DNA from: Chromobotia macracanthus
Lineage: Eukaryota > Chordata > Actinopteri > Cypriniformes > Botiidae
Direction: 5' to 3'
Assembly: GCA_036877525.1 (NCBI GenBank)
Contig: JAZGTH010000015.1
Span: 10,240,501-10,304,500, forward strand
DNA length: 64,000 nucleotides
Shown: one piece after another, positions 1-13,000 of the stretch
Layout of the letters: every line of letters begins with the position of its first letter
Numbering within the stretch: the stretch's first letter is position 1
Program-made: the position numbers and the translations under genes
The notes under the pieces: generated by a model
What the model saw: only the letters and a program-made list of their open reading frames with translations
Told to the model about the DNA's origin: nothing
Database searches by the model: none

Positions 1-874
1 TTGATACTATTCCTTCACTGACCTGATCTATTAGATGGACAGGAGCATAGGACACCCATCTTCAGTTTCTATTAGTCCATGTCCTTTTTTTCAGCGCTTG
101 AACTTTCTGCTTCTACTCAATACACCATCAGGTGTGAGAGTTGTTAAAATCAAGAATGGTTCTATCCATCTGAAAAAATCTATCCATGGATCACTTTGTC
201 AACCAGACAAAAAAGAGTGATCTGATTTTTTTTGCAAATTCACCTAAACAGGCAAATGTGCAGATATATCACAGTGCTATACATATTTAACTCAAACAAT
301 ATTTTTTTGCCGCAATAATGCCTTCGTCCTATGTACATTTAGGCTCATAATAGATTGATTACATCGATTTTTGCAATGGAGCTACTTGCCTCGTCCAAAA
401 TTGTAGTATTAAAGAGCTGATTCAGGTGCCTGGACTGCAGAGGTGGATTGATGCTGCACAGTCCCAGTTAAATGTCAGATCACGGTAGTCTACTGCATCT
501 CCTACAACTTTCTCTACAACATCCTCTAATGCTTATAGTCAGCCTACAAGATTTTGAATTGCACTGTTACTTGCTCTGCATAATTCTGACACAGACACAG
601 ATGCTAAAACAATGCATGCGCATGCAAACAAACAACACAATCAATAGGAGAACTTAATTTTTAGTGAATTCTCTGCTGTATTACTGTTATTTTTACTATT
701 AATATTTCCACTGTGATTCTCCAGAGTATTATTCTTCTCTGAGATCACAACCACACTAAACTCTTGACATTGACACTCAGACAGTAAGAAACGGCTTCGA
801 TAGGTTTTAGAACAGAAATAGAAATGAGACAGCGCATGCTAATCATCTTCTTTCTAATCTGTATCTGATGACAG
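1..874. other. intron upstream of first visible exon
   Basis: No FN3 first-half or signal-peptide coding sequence is recognisable here. It holds one copy of a dispersed inverted-repeat element (about 232-676) and ends in the acceptor ATGACAG. Confidence 0.7.
232..676. repeat. dispersed TIR-type element, copy A
   Basis: Shares a core (GATTCAGGTGCCTGGA at 419, then ATGCTGCACAGTCCC, then CAGATCACGGTAGTCTACTG) with copies near 7642 and 27905. The ends are weakly inverted: GCAAATTCACCTAAAC on the left and TTTTTAGTGAATTCTC on the right. This suggests a non-autonomous DNA transposon of unknown family. Edges are approximate. Confidence 0.55.
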
Positions 875-1018
875 GTGGGGAAACCAGCGAGTTGCAAATT
901 GCAAGAGGAGAGAATAAAGCAATAATAAAGGATTTTAATCCCAAGAAGGAGTATTCAGTCAAAGTTATAGCTGTGAGTGGAAACCAGCACAGCAGAGCAC
1001 TTCAGGGAAAATATTCCG
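875..1018 (+). CDS. col14a1: col14a1 exon: FN3-1, second half
   Basis: Encodes GETSELQIARGENKAIIKDF through HSRALQGKYS, the C-terminal strands of the first FN3 domain (tyrosine corner in KKEYSVKVIAV). Acceptor ACAG ends at 874 and donor GTATGA begins at 1019. Phase 1 at both ends. The first half of this domain is not in the window. Confidence 0.88.
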
Positions 1019-4000
1019 GTATGAAAAATACATTTTCTCTGAAGCAGCTGTTTGTAGATAAAAACAATGTATTTTATTGTACCATGCTCTGTGTTTTGGT
1101 AACAAAATGTTCGTACAACATTCGTACACAGTAATCAACATATTGTACAATGTTGTTACCTGTGTTAATACAGTTAGTCACCTTAAGGTCTGAGTTAGAT
1201 CAGGATTAGCTTTGACACATATTAACACTGTATGGGTTTAGCATAATATTTTAAACTTGCTTAATTCCTTTTGTCTCTTGAGCAGAAGACCAGAGCAGTG
1301 ATGGAGATACCACTCAACCTCAAAGACTCAAAGAACTCAGTCCTACAGAGGAGGCCAATGAGATCTCAGGAGGTACAGCTAAAGTTTAACCTTTCCACAT
1401 TTACTGTCATACAGTAAGATCATAGAAATATATAATTCATGTAGATAGCTTGGATAATTTGGGCTTTGGTGATTTGTTGAGAAATATCATAATGAAGGCT
1501 TCTGACTTTTTTGACACATACCTACTATAATTTAGGACATCTAAAAATCATGAGACTACAGTGGTCTTTTCCTATAAGCAGAAGTTTATATTTATTATAT
1601 TTATATTTATCTCACTGCAGTCTAAAACAAGCAAGTTAGATATAAGGCATCTCAGTTGGGTTTTCATGTGTGTCTTTTTCTCCTTGTTGTATTTTTGATG
1701 TTTTGTCTTCTCTTTCTCCCTCTCTGGCTATTTCTTACTGTATGGCATTATAAGGTGGAAAGATAGTGAATTTCCACCTATCTTCTGCTAAAATGTATTA
1801 TTGCTGTTAGTCCAGTGAGAGCTGCCCTCCTGTCAAGATATTTCAGCCATGTTGCCATCAATGAAATTATCTGTGAAACTTTCTGAAGCTCTAAAAAATT
1901 CAGTTGATGTCTCTCTGGGCCAGACCCCAGTACCAGAACCCATTTTCTAGTATCAAATGTCCAACATCGTGGCTATTTGTTAAATTTCTTGTAAAAGGAA
2001 TTCATGTTGGATTTTTGACTGTAATGCAGTACTGTAGTACTTGTAAAACAGCACACTTTAATTGTGTGTGTTTTGAGAGCAGGTCAAATGCTTGTGTAGA
2101 TTATGTTTGAAAATGTAAGCTCATGTTAGACTGTAAAATAAAAACACCTCTGAGTTGGTTTTTCACTGGCATCTCAGAAAAGACACTGTGTTTTGTTTAG
2201 CCATGAACATTGGATTTAAGTGTTGAAAAGACCAGCCTGGGCTGCTAGGAGCCTGAAATATGGTCTTGGGTTGAGCGTTTACCTGGGGTTCTCTGTAGAA
2301 CTGCAGCTTTTGTGCTGTGTGGATTCGCATCTGTTGTTTGGAGCCTTTAATTTAGGGCACCTTTGTATGGCTGCCAAATGGCAGGGGTTTGCAATTGGTA
2401 TGGCTCACAGAGACCTTAGCTGTTCTGTTTTGCTCTTTAGACTTTCGTCAGAGTGGGCACATTGACTCTAAGTGGATAGTAGTGCTCTGATTCTGTTCGG
2501 TGCTGTTAAGAAAACTGACTGCATACTTTGACTGTGACTGAGTAGTAATTTGATTCTCATTTGATTCTAATTTGAATAAGATCTTATTAGCACAGAATAG
2601 CAAGGATAAATTATGTTTTAAACCAAAAGATTGATGATGTGAATTGATGTGAGGTTCATCTCTGGCATAAACCATATCCAGACAGTAGAAGCAATGTGTA
2701 TTTGTCCAACTGTGTGTACATGTATGTTTGTCTGTGTGTGTGCTGGATTGTGATATAGCTCTTCTTTGATGTGTTTTCTTTGGCAATTTGTCTAGGTAGA
2801 CAGTATGAAAGCAAAATAGAAGATCTGAAGATATGTACTTTTTGAGTAAGCTATGATATGGCACTTTGAGCTCAACAAATGTAACAGTTTTATATCTCTC
2901 CAATTCACTTGTTCACAAATGAGCGTTTCCAGAAGCAATTTGAGTGGTGTTGTAAAATAAAGCTGTTTATTTCTGTGTTCTTTCCAAACACTTTTATTGA
3001 GTCTTTATGAGATGTGTGTAGATTATGATTCATGTTCAACTTCTGTGTATATCGAGTCATCACAGGGCCATTTAACTGGCATAAAAGACTCTGTTTACGC
3101 CTGCTATTATTGTCCATTTGATGTAATCCAGTCAACAAATCAACAGCTAAATTTTTTTCCTCACTTTATCAACATGAAAAAACACACTGATATAGTGGGT
3201 GATGTATCATGAAATCAGAAACCCTCATCCCAAAATCCAATCACAAGTGGCCACAAAAGACATATTTGAGACAAATATATACTACCAATAAATGGCCATC
3301 TTTTTCATCGGAACACTGGTTGTGATCAGATTATCATTGACAGATCCTAATATTAAGTGTAAACAAATCAAACATCTGAGACATTGTGTAAAAATGATTA
3401 CTGTTCCTTTACTGTTCCTTGAAAGAACTGTTCAGAATGCAAGAGTGGGTTCATCTTCAGAGCTGGTTAAATCCGTCTGGGCATGATGGTCTTCGTCTGG
3501 GCTTTATGGAGAAGGCTGTGAGGGTCAGCGGTCACGTCTGCTTCATACATAACCCTCTTCTCATGCCCACTGTTAATAGTCCGGGAAGAGACACCTGATA
3601 ATGGTCTTTTCTAACCCTTGTAGTCAGAGGGCAGGGCACTAGACAGGGTTGTTACTTAGGAATTCACTACTGGCAGCCACTGTAATCTAGAGAGAGATGA
3701 TATCACCCCATGAGAAAGCGCAAGAGCTGCATGCACGGGGATGGAGTAAGTCACCTCAGATGACCCTCCTTATAATGGAAATCAATCTCACCTGAAGGTA
3801 TTTTTAATGTGAGTTTTTTTCGCAGAGGGAGGTGCTTTTAATAAGGGATCAGTGGTGTAGAACATTATTTTTGGAGGTGCTGCAGAAGGTGCAGAGATGG
3901 CTGTGGTTTAAAGCACTCCACTGCCCTGGGTGCGTGAAGCGCGGGGAATGCTAACAATGTCTATTTGGCTGCGGTCTCAGGTGGCAGGCTGCTGAGGTGA

Positions 4001-7000
4001 GCATTGATAAGGACAACGCTCTGGATCTTCCTTACAAGGATGAAGAAGCTCCAGGACTTTCTCTGAAGGAGATTTTTGGAGTGTGACGTCTTATCTGGCC
4101 CTGCGGCCCACTGGTGGAGGCAGGCGATAGGCAAAACTTGCAACAGCTGCAACTGAGGAGAGACAGTGCATCAAATCACAGATAGCGTGCTTTTTGGCGT
4201 GTCATTTGGCTGTGTCTTTAAACAGGGAGTGTTGTGCTGTAAAATATGTCTAGAAGTGCTGAAAGAATACTAATGCTTATATATGACTGAAGCTTGAATG
4301 CTGAAGCTTTTATACCATTGTAAAACGTACCAATTCATGTAAGAAGATGCTGCATATAACATATTTTCCATGAATTAACAGACAAAATTCCCATTCCCCT
4401 AAATAAACTCATAACTCATCAATTTGTGCAGTCTTTGCTAAGGCAAGGACACACAACATGATATACACTAGTAGGACACTAGTTCCTTGATCAATATCAT
4501 TTCTCCCTGGAACAACATTCCTATGAACAAAGCGTTTCTCTAACCTTTCCTTACCTTTAAACTCTCAGGCAAAAGGCTGGATGTGTTTCTCAATCAAAAT
4601 CTTTTGTTAGTCCTGGAACAACCTTCCGATTGAACATAACCACAACCCTAAACTTAACTTTAACTATAAACTACGTTGTAGAAGTTTCAAACCTTGCCGT
4701 AACCCTAAAGCACAGTTGGTTATATAAGTAACCTGGAGGGACAAAACATCAAAATATTAAACTTGTTTATTAGGTATTGCAGTATACAAATGTTGTCTAA
4801 TTTACCAGCCACTGGCAAAGAATATTGACAAGAAAAGGAGAAAAGCATTCACTGCTCTTAGTGCGATAACATTAACAGCTTTAATAAGCCCTTTGCTATT
4901 AGACATTATATTTACAACTAATTTTAATCATAGGCCTGCTTCTCAGATTTAAAGGTATTAATGTATTATATCTCATAATCATCCAGGAAAGACTATGGCA
5001 ATAATTTAATGATTTTTTTTACATTTATTGACATTTAAATTTTTAAAAAGTTTACTTGAGTGCATGATTATGTATATGTTCAGTTGTTTGGAATCTTTTG
5101 AAACAAAGGCATTGATAATGTTGGTACTAGTGTTGATAATCAGGATGTTGATTTCAGGAGCACTGTCACAGAGCACAGTTTTACGCATTTCTTACTGATA
5201 AAATGTGAGGCTCTTTGCCTCAAGCATCATTACCCTGCAGACATGGACTATTTCTCTGTTTACAGAGTATTTAAAATTCCAGCCTGATCGCTCGTCTAGG
5301 GCCAGCAGGGTAGCCACAGCCCCTAATCTTGCGCTGATTAAGTGCATATACGTGGAATCTGGTTTTTGATTAATTTGCGGTAGCGCCAGTGTAATCACCT
5401 CAGCCATATTGCTGCCGTGGAGACGACTGATCTCCACTGTGCCAGATGTGAAATCAAAGGCCATCACAGCTACCCCCTGGCCTTTTGCCCATACAGCACA
5501 AACAAACTTTGAGTGGCCCAGTTGTTTATTACAGCCTGATTGAATTTTTCATTACAACTATTAGACCACCAAGTCCACTAAAGACCTGTTATAACCATTA
5601 GGAAGAATGGCAGTGAATACAGGGATAAACCAGTGTTGACTTCATTTCAGTCGAGCCGTTTCTGTTATGGCTGTCTGGGGAAGTGGAGTTTGGATTAAAC
5701 AGAAGCTGTTAGAGATTTGTTTTCTTTATAATCTGCTCTCTTGTCTGCAATAGAGTTCAGTCCCAGAACATTAATGACAGGTCAAAATCAAATTCAGTGG
5801 TGAATTTTGGTTTCTATGGCCAGCATTTGTTTATAACCCCGTTACTATAAACACTTGTGTCTGACGTTCCAGCAGAAAGAGTTAAATTTCAGCCTCATGC
5901 ATGGGGGATATTGCAGAGGGACGCCCTGGTTCATGCCTGATTTAATATCCCTTCCTATAATTAAGAGAGAGGGCAGCTCAGGGCTTGAGAGGCACTGATG
6001 TAATTATCAAGAGCTGGTATGATGTCTAGAGAGCAGTATACTAGTGTGTGTGTGTGTGTGTGTGTGTACATGTGCACGCATAGGCGTTTGTGGTCTCAGC
6101 TGCAAAATATCAATGAACAATTTTCTAATAAACAGTTGCCATTTATAGTGGATGTATCACAGTGTCATTGTTTTCCCTTCTTTAATCACATTGTGAGAAG
6201 ACAGAGCAGATCTGGTAGATGTATTGTTGTAAACGGTACATGATTGTGTCAGTGAGGTTACTGATGTGAGATGTAAGTTTTGTTCAGACTGCCAGACCTC
6301 TTTCTCTCTGTACCAGATTTTGTTACCTAGTTTTACCTAGACTTCCGTAGCCAGATCCTTCAGCTTATTCTGGCCAAGAGTCGCCCACTTAGGCAGCAAG
6401 AAATGGTATGTAGTTTTTTAGTTCTTATACTCAATAATGGTTTCAACCCATTTACAATTTAACTGTATTTAGGTTATTGTTTTATGTTAGAGTTTGCCAG
6501 TTTTGTGTGCAATATGAATCTAACGATTAACAAACTGGCTGTTGATGACTAGAGCCATCACTGCAAAAAAACGTACACTGCAAAAGTGGCACAGAAGCTG
6601 TATCTGAAGTGACAGCTGTATCTTTAGGTGTATTTACACAGACTGTTTAATGCTGAGTAGAGGTTGCATAAATACATTTTCACATCAATTACTATTAACA
6701 TACATAAATCACGTTATGAAATTAATGTTTAAAATATAAAATAATTTTATAAACAAATATGAGATTGTACTTTTAACTGAGATTAAATTATGAAATATGT
6801 GCTCTATCATGACAAGAAACCAAATTTAAGGCTGTTCTGATGCTGCATTTTTTATTTACACAGAATCCTGCCAGCATCAAAACCGCTTTTGACACTAGGG
6901 GCTGAGCAGGCATAATTTAGTCTGGCGTTAATGTAGCATTAAGTCTTTACTCCGAATTTTGGGCAGGCACAGAGCAGACTTAACATGCTTTAGGTGTGAG

Positions 7001-10000
7001 ACTGGTAGTGAAGAATTGCTTGGAGACAGGCAACACACCACCTGTTTGCACCCGCATTTGTAACTACCTTCCCTGCTCTCTTCCTGCCTCATGCTTTGTA
7101 TCCACTGACCTTCTGTTTCCTGTCGTCCCCTTTTATTTTCTCCTTCACTCTCTTTTCTTTCATTTTGCTCAAATCAGTGTTCACATTCATCTCTCACCTT
7201 GCATGTGACCCGCAAGACGCCTGGCGCACACTTATGAAAGTCCCAGCTGAGCCCAAGTGTGTTATGGGTATTTAAAATGTACTGCTTTGGTGAGGTAATA
7301 AAATCTCTGCTCCAGTGCCGCCCACCAGGGGGAATCAGTAATAATCCAGCAAGGCAGAGCTATGAATATATGTGTGAGATCGTCCTCTGCAAAAGCATTA
7401 AGCATCTGGGAGGATGATGTGTTGGTCTCTCTTGGTGAGTTAATACGCCTGGGAGGAGAGTTTGGCTGCAATTCAGGGTCATTAAGTTTTCGAGTCTTGG
7501 ATAAAATCATCAGTTAATAGCTGCTTCTCTGGTATAATGTGACACAATAAGAATAAGAGGTATTGATGCTGTTGTGGTCTGATTTAAACTGACGTGCATT
7601 CTGTCAAATAGAAGAATTAATATTATTATTAATTTATTTAAGGGCAAATGTACTAAACAGTTGCTGCATGATTTGCAAAACCTGCAAAACTCTGTTTTCA
7701 CTGGCCGTCCACAATCAAGCAAGTCCAAAATTGATTTCAGAGTTTTTAAAACAAATATATTACAAAATATTTAATGTAAAAGAGATGTTTGTGTACATTG
7801 TACATCTTCATGGCAGCAGTAATTTATCATAATCAAATAATGGTAAAGAGCATTAAAAGAGCGTTATAATCAGGCATATATCCAGGTGTGCTGTGTAGAT
7901 GACTGCACTCTCTGCATTTAAAGAGCCAATTCTGGTGTCTGAACTGCAGTGCTGCACAGTCCCTGTAAAGTTTGACAGATCACAGTAGTCTGCTGTATGC
8001 TCCACAATCTGGCATTTAGAACCAGCCTTAAATATGATTGGATTGTGCCCTGCAAATTAGATTTTTTGGGCACATTTGCGCTATTACCCTATTTGTACAA
8101 TTCCTTTAACAAAACACATACACGTTGAGCACATAATGCCATCAGCTGGCGCAATCCATTTCTTGTAAATTGTCCCCAATGACCCTAAAAATGGGGCAAC
8201 CAAACAAACAGCTGGTAAAGACTGCGGTGGGCTAACAAATGACTCAATAAGGAGTCCTCCCCTGACACCTCACCCGCATAAAGCGCCTTCACTCTGGCCC
8301 TGGGGGAAGTGCAACATGAGGGCAAACTGATATTTTCATAACATCTGTCAGAGCTTTGCGAGGGAGCCTGCTCAGGCACTTTAAATTTATTGCCACGTTC
8401 ATCTCCAGCACTATCATTTATTTAGGCACTGCCCTCCTTCAGGATTTACTGTTGCCTCTAGTAAATCCTTCCCAAGGACTGTTTTTCACTATGTGCATAC
8501 GCACATGCCGAGTTTTGGTGTGGGTTTGACTGGTGGTTGATGAAGCACAGAAGTCTGAGCGGTTGGCTAGTAGCAGCTCTTATGAGATAAGGATTCTCCG
8601 TCCTACCCTTCACTCACACATGAGAAGGTCACAGTGCGGCCAAACTGAAGCTAATTGCAATAAAGCCCTCATGTAGGGTGGTTCTAAATATGAAAAGTAG
8701 TTCACTCATTATGACAAAAGACACAGGATTCACTTTAAGGGGGAATGGGGGGACAGGGTGGGCTTCTTATTCATTTAGTCTGTCTCGTCCTCGCTCTCCC
8801 TCTGTGTCTCTCTAAAGCTCCCCACCTCTCACATTTCCAGTGCTCTGATTAAAACAGTAAATGCTAAAGCGTGACATCTCTCATCGCTGCTTTGAAGCTA
8901 CACTTTGTCTGACCTATAGCTTAATGAAGTGGTGTTAATTAACCCCTATGAGGATTGCTCATAATGGCTGCTGGGGAAGCAATAGTCAAATTGATATCTT
9001 TGTTGGATGGCTGCTGTATAATATTACAATGCAATAAAAAGTAATTTTGCCCTCAGATTTTAAAACTGGACACTTGTGGGATTTTCTCATAGGCATTTTA
9101 AAAGTGCCGAGACCAAGTTTTGCTCGCAGAGGGTTCATGCTGTAAGTCTGATGATTTATATTTTCCTTGGACTAGGGAGTGAATTAAATTTCTTGCTCAG
9201 ATACTTGCATCACATATAGAATAGAGTCACTGGATGTTTGTGTCCTATAATATTTGTAAATGGTGTGATGCACATCATTTAATGAAGAAACAGAAAGCTG
9301 ATAAGGGGTTGGAAGGGGTGGAAAGCTAATCATGAGGTTTTTATTACAGAATGTTATACCCCAGGGCTTCATTGCTTATTAAAAGCATTTTGTCTGAAAT
9401 AAACTTAAATATTGGCTGTGACTCAGAGACCAACAGTAAACAAAACAATAAAGGAAGTATGGGATGTATGGTAGACAGTAATGCTTCGGAACGACTCAAA
9501 CTCTGTAGATTTCTATTTGGTATTTATTTGTCAACATTTGTCCGTGTGCTGGTATGTAGATTGTGTCTTGATGCATCGCAGCTTGTTTGTACATCAGTAT
9601 AACATCATTTGTGTGAGAACGGTGTTAGCAGATGCTGTGTATAGGGTTCACTGAAGGGCAGTTTTGAAATTACTGGTGACATGTTAAAGTGTCCAGAGGC
9701 CATTTTTGTCTGTGCCTCTTCCCACACAAACTCCAGACAGTGTGTAAAACAATCCCTCTAGCCCAGACACAGCCCAAAGCCTGTGCTTTAGCAAGAATGC
9801 TGCTTGAAAATAATATAAGCAACTAAAAATTAAATAAATAGACAGATAGACAGAATTACAACATACTCAATTTCATTCCCAGATAAATGGAGACCTCACA
9901 ATAAATCATCTTGTCTGAGAGAAATGGTCATTTGAGGAAAAAAATGAGCTTGTGAAGAAGCCATGCACTGCAAACCTTATTAATGATTGGGATTCCTTTA

Positions 10001-13000
10001 CTTTGAAGGATTGAATCCTTTGAACGTCGAATGGATGAGCAATTTGATTTGACAGCATTATTTGGCAATTCTCAGAGGGAGGCTTAAAGGCTTCTGATGA
10101 CTTTTACATGAGAGTGAAGTCAATATCAAGCCCATGATTGGTCAGTAATTGTGGAATCACATCTCTGATTGGTCAAATAATGCGCATACAGACTTGGACT
10201 AGAAGACTTCTTAGCTAGATCGATAACTGAAAACTTTTGCTTTTGCCTGATGTTAGAGTCATGGCTTGTTTTCTTGGATCTACAAGACAAATAAAATCCA
10301 CTGGCAAAACAAACAATTTAAATAATATGTAAAAATAATATGTAAAGAAAACACTTGAGGAACAGCAGGCTGTTTAGAGTGCAGACTGAGCATGTCTGGT
10401 GTAGCGCTGCCTGAACTCCTCAGCACAGAATCAGAATGAGAATACAACAGCAGCAGTTAGAGTATGAGAATAGTAATCATGCCTGTTTTCCAGCTGGTCT
10501 GTCTGGAAGAATCTAGACGTGGGCTGCATCAGCGCTCTCACACGTCAACATTTCTGTTCCATGCCGTAGACTTGTCTCTGGCCTCTTGTGATGTTCTCTA
10601 ACTAGAACAGTCCTCAGTGTTTAAACTCTGATTCACCTTTTCTCTTTTCTTGTCATTAGGAGAGGGAATGACAAGCTTAAATATCTTAAAGGCCTATTTC
10701 AGGTTCTCCTGGCAACTCCTGATGATGGCAGAGCTGGTCAAAAGCTGTGTTTTTTTAAACCACCTGAACGACCTCGAACGACCCAACAGAGCCAAGACTG
10801 TGGCATGTTATCTGTCTTTTTGGTTTATTTGGATTGAATGGACTAATAAGCTACATGTGCTCTTTAGAACAAAGATGGCCATTCTTTGGGCTGTGCATTG
10901 TTTGGCTGTTGGCTGTGTTGCTCCCAGAGTCCTTTGCTGATGTCATCACCAATAGCATACTTGGCATGATAGGACAGTCTAGTAGAGAACTGAAGTAGAT
11001 GAGAGATGAGTGGAGCTGATGTGTAGTAATAAAATGGCCTACAGTGGTTAGATAGATCAGTCCCTCTCCGCTTTCTTTTTCAATAAACTGTCTGAAATCT
11101 GTGAGATATAGAGAAAGTAGGAATCATAGAAAAATCTTTTAGCTGGAACTGTTTACCTTCAAGGGAATGGGCACTGAGTGGTATTTAAATATACCCCTGA
11201 GAGTCCCAGACAAAATTTTGCTTTGGAATATATGCTAGACTTTATTGCTGTATCTGTTTCGCATATGAAAGATCTTCTCTTTTTCAGATTCTTCTTGTTG
11301 TTCTCCATGTGAACATGCAGCAGTGATACAGTCACACATTGTTCTCAGAAAACCCCCTCATATGTGGCTTGAACTCAGATTCCCCTGCAGTGTGAAAGAA
11401 CAAATATTTCTATTGGTCCCAATGGCTATACTGTATGAACTGTAATAAGAAGTGTCATGCCCATTTATGTGCCCCCTCAAATTTTTGAGGAATGTGGATT
11501 TTGAGTAAAACACGCATCTGATAATCACATTATTGTAGGTTAAAAAGTGTTTGTCTACAGCTGTGTGGCAGAAATTACTTGCTTACTAAATCTGGTCAAT
11601 CCAATGAAGTCACCCTTTTCAAATACCATTTGCTTTTACCAAAAAATTCTGTCATCATCTACACACCCTGATGTCACCCATATGATTTTTTTCTGTGGCG
11701 TTATCAGTATGCCTAACTGCTGTTTTTCATGCAATGAAAACACATGGTAATCACTGGCTTTCAAGGTCAGTTTAGAAATAGTATGCTAGTTTGGAATTTG
11801 AAGCAGGCTTACCTTGCCTGCTAAACAAAGTCAATGCAGCAAGACTATCACATCGTATACGTATTCAACAAACAACTTGTTAGAAAGTTTTTTTGTTCTC
11901 AGGCTGGAAGAAATAAGGTGCTGTTTTGTACTTTTTATTTTGCTGAGCAGCTCCATGTTTATTTAAGAACTTATAAAAAATTACCTGACATCTTTGCTGA
12001 ACCCAATGATGGCTGCTTGAAGGTACCACAAGCATAATTATTTTGGTCCAGCAGATTGAGGGCCGTCTTAGATGTCCAGTCTGCTATAACCTCAGGCTTA
12101 CTGTTGTCCCTTCACAGTAACCATGTTTACTAATGCCTCATGATATTTTCAGTTCAAAGAGAGTTGAAAGGTAGCCAAAAAGGCATGTTGCTAAAAAATG
12201 ACACATTATTCAAGACCTCTAACAAAGACCAAACATTCTCCCCACATTTGTAGTCTAGGCACTCCAGTGGAAAGAGAATGAAGATAGCTGACAGATTTTT
12301 GACATTCTGACAGTGAACAGGAAACGCGTCCGTTCGGAGGTTAATCTTGATGTGCATTTAATGAGAACAATAAATGTGACAAGGCCTCCCTGCACAAGCT
12401 CACCTATAGTGATTATTTCACACTGTTTGGAGACGTCGGAACACACACAAGTTATTAGTGCCAGAATAACCAAAGACAGAATTATTGAAGCTCCATGCAC
12501 ATATTCGACGCAATATCGCTTTGATTTCAGGATGTGGAACGGTTGTTTGCATTGTCTGTTGTGTTAATCTCATTTGCTCATATCTTCTTCTGTTCCTCCA
12601 GTGTACATATGATCGAGATCCCCAAGGATGTCCCGCCACCAGACGAGAGCTTTGCAGCCTGTCAGCTGCATTCCATGGCAGCTGCATTGCAGCAAGGGCT
12701 CCTGCATCTGCAGCATCGTGTTGTAATCGAATGACCTTTCTGGGTTTTTCAAGGCAGTGTTGAGGAGTCTGTTGCTTAGTAGATAAGTCCAGGGGCTCTT
12801 AGGGCTTAATGAATCGATGTTGACGGATTGCTGATGGGTGTGATGTATTCTCACCTCTGAATCTTGGGATACAATCAGCCCAAAGCTCTCTGATAGAGAA
12901 GATCACTCTGATTAGTGACACTGACATTCTCAGTGGCGCGCTGATAAAAGCAGATGCTACCTGTGTCCTGACAAGCCACTCTTTGTGTAATGGCGTGGAT

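Noticed and set aside
2448..2903. 151-codon open frame on the minus strand inside intron 2
   Set aside because: Composition is low-complexity (His/Thr/Ser-rich from TG-like sequence). No domain, no splice context, and it lies inside an intron of a well-supported gene.
12534..12734. 66-codon frame with a signal-peptide-like hydrophobic start
   Set aside because: The frame opens with GTG, not ATG. The first in-frame ATG comes after the hydrophobic stretch, so it would not make a secreted peptide.
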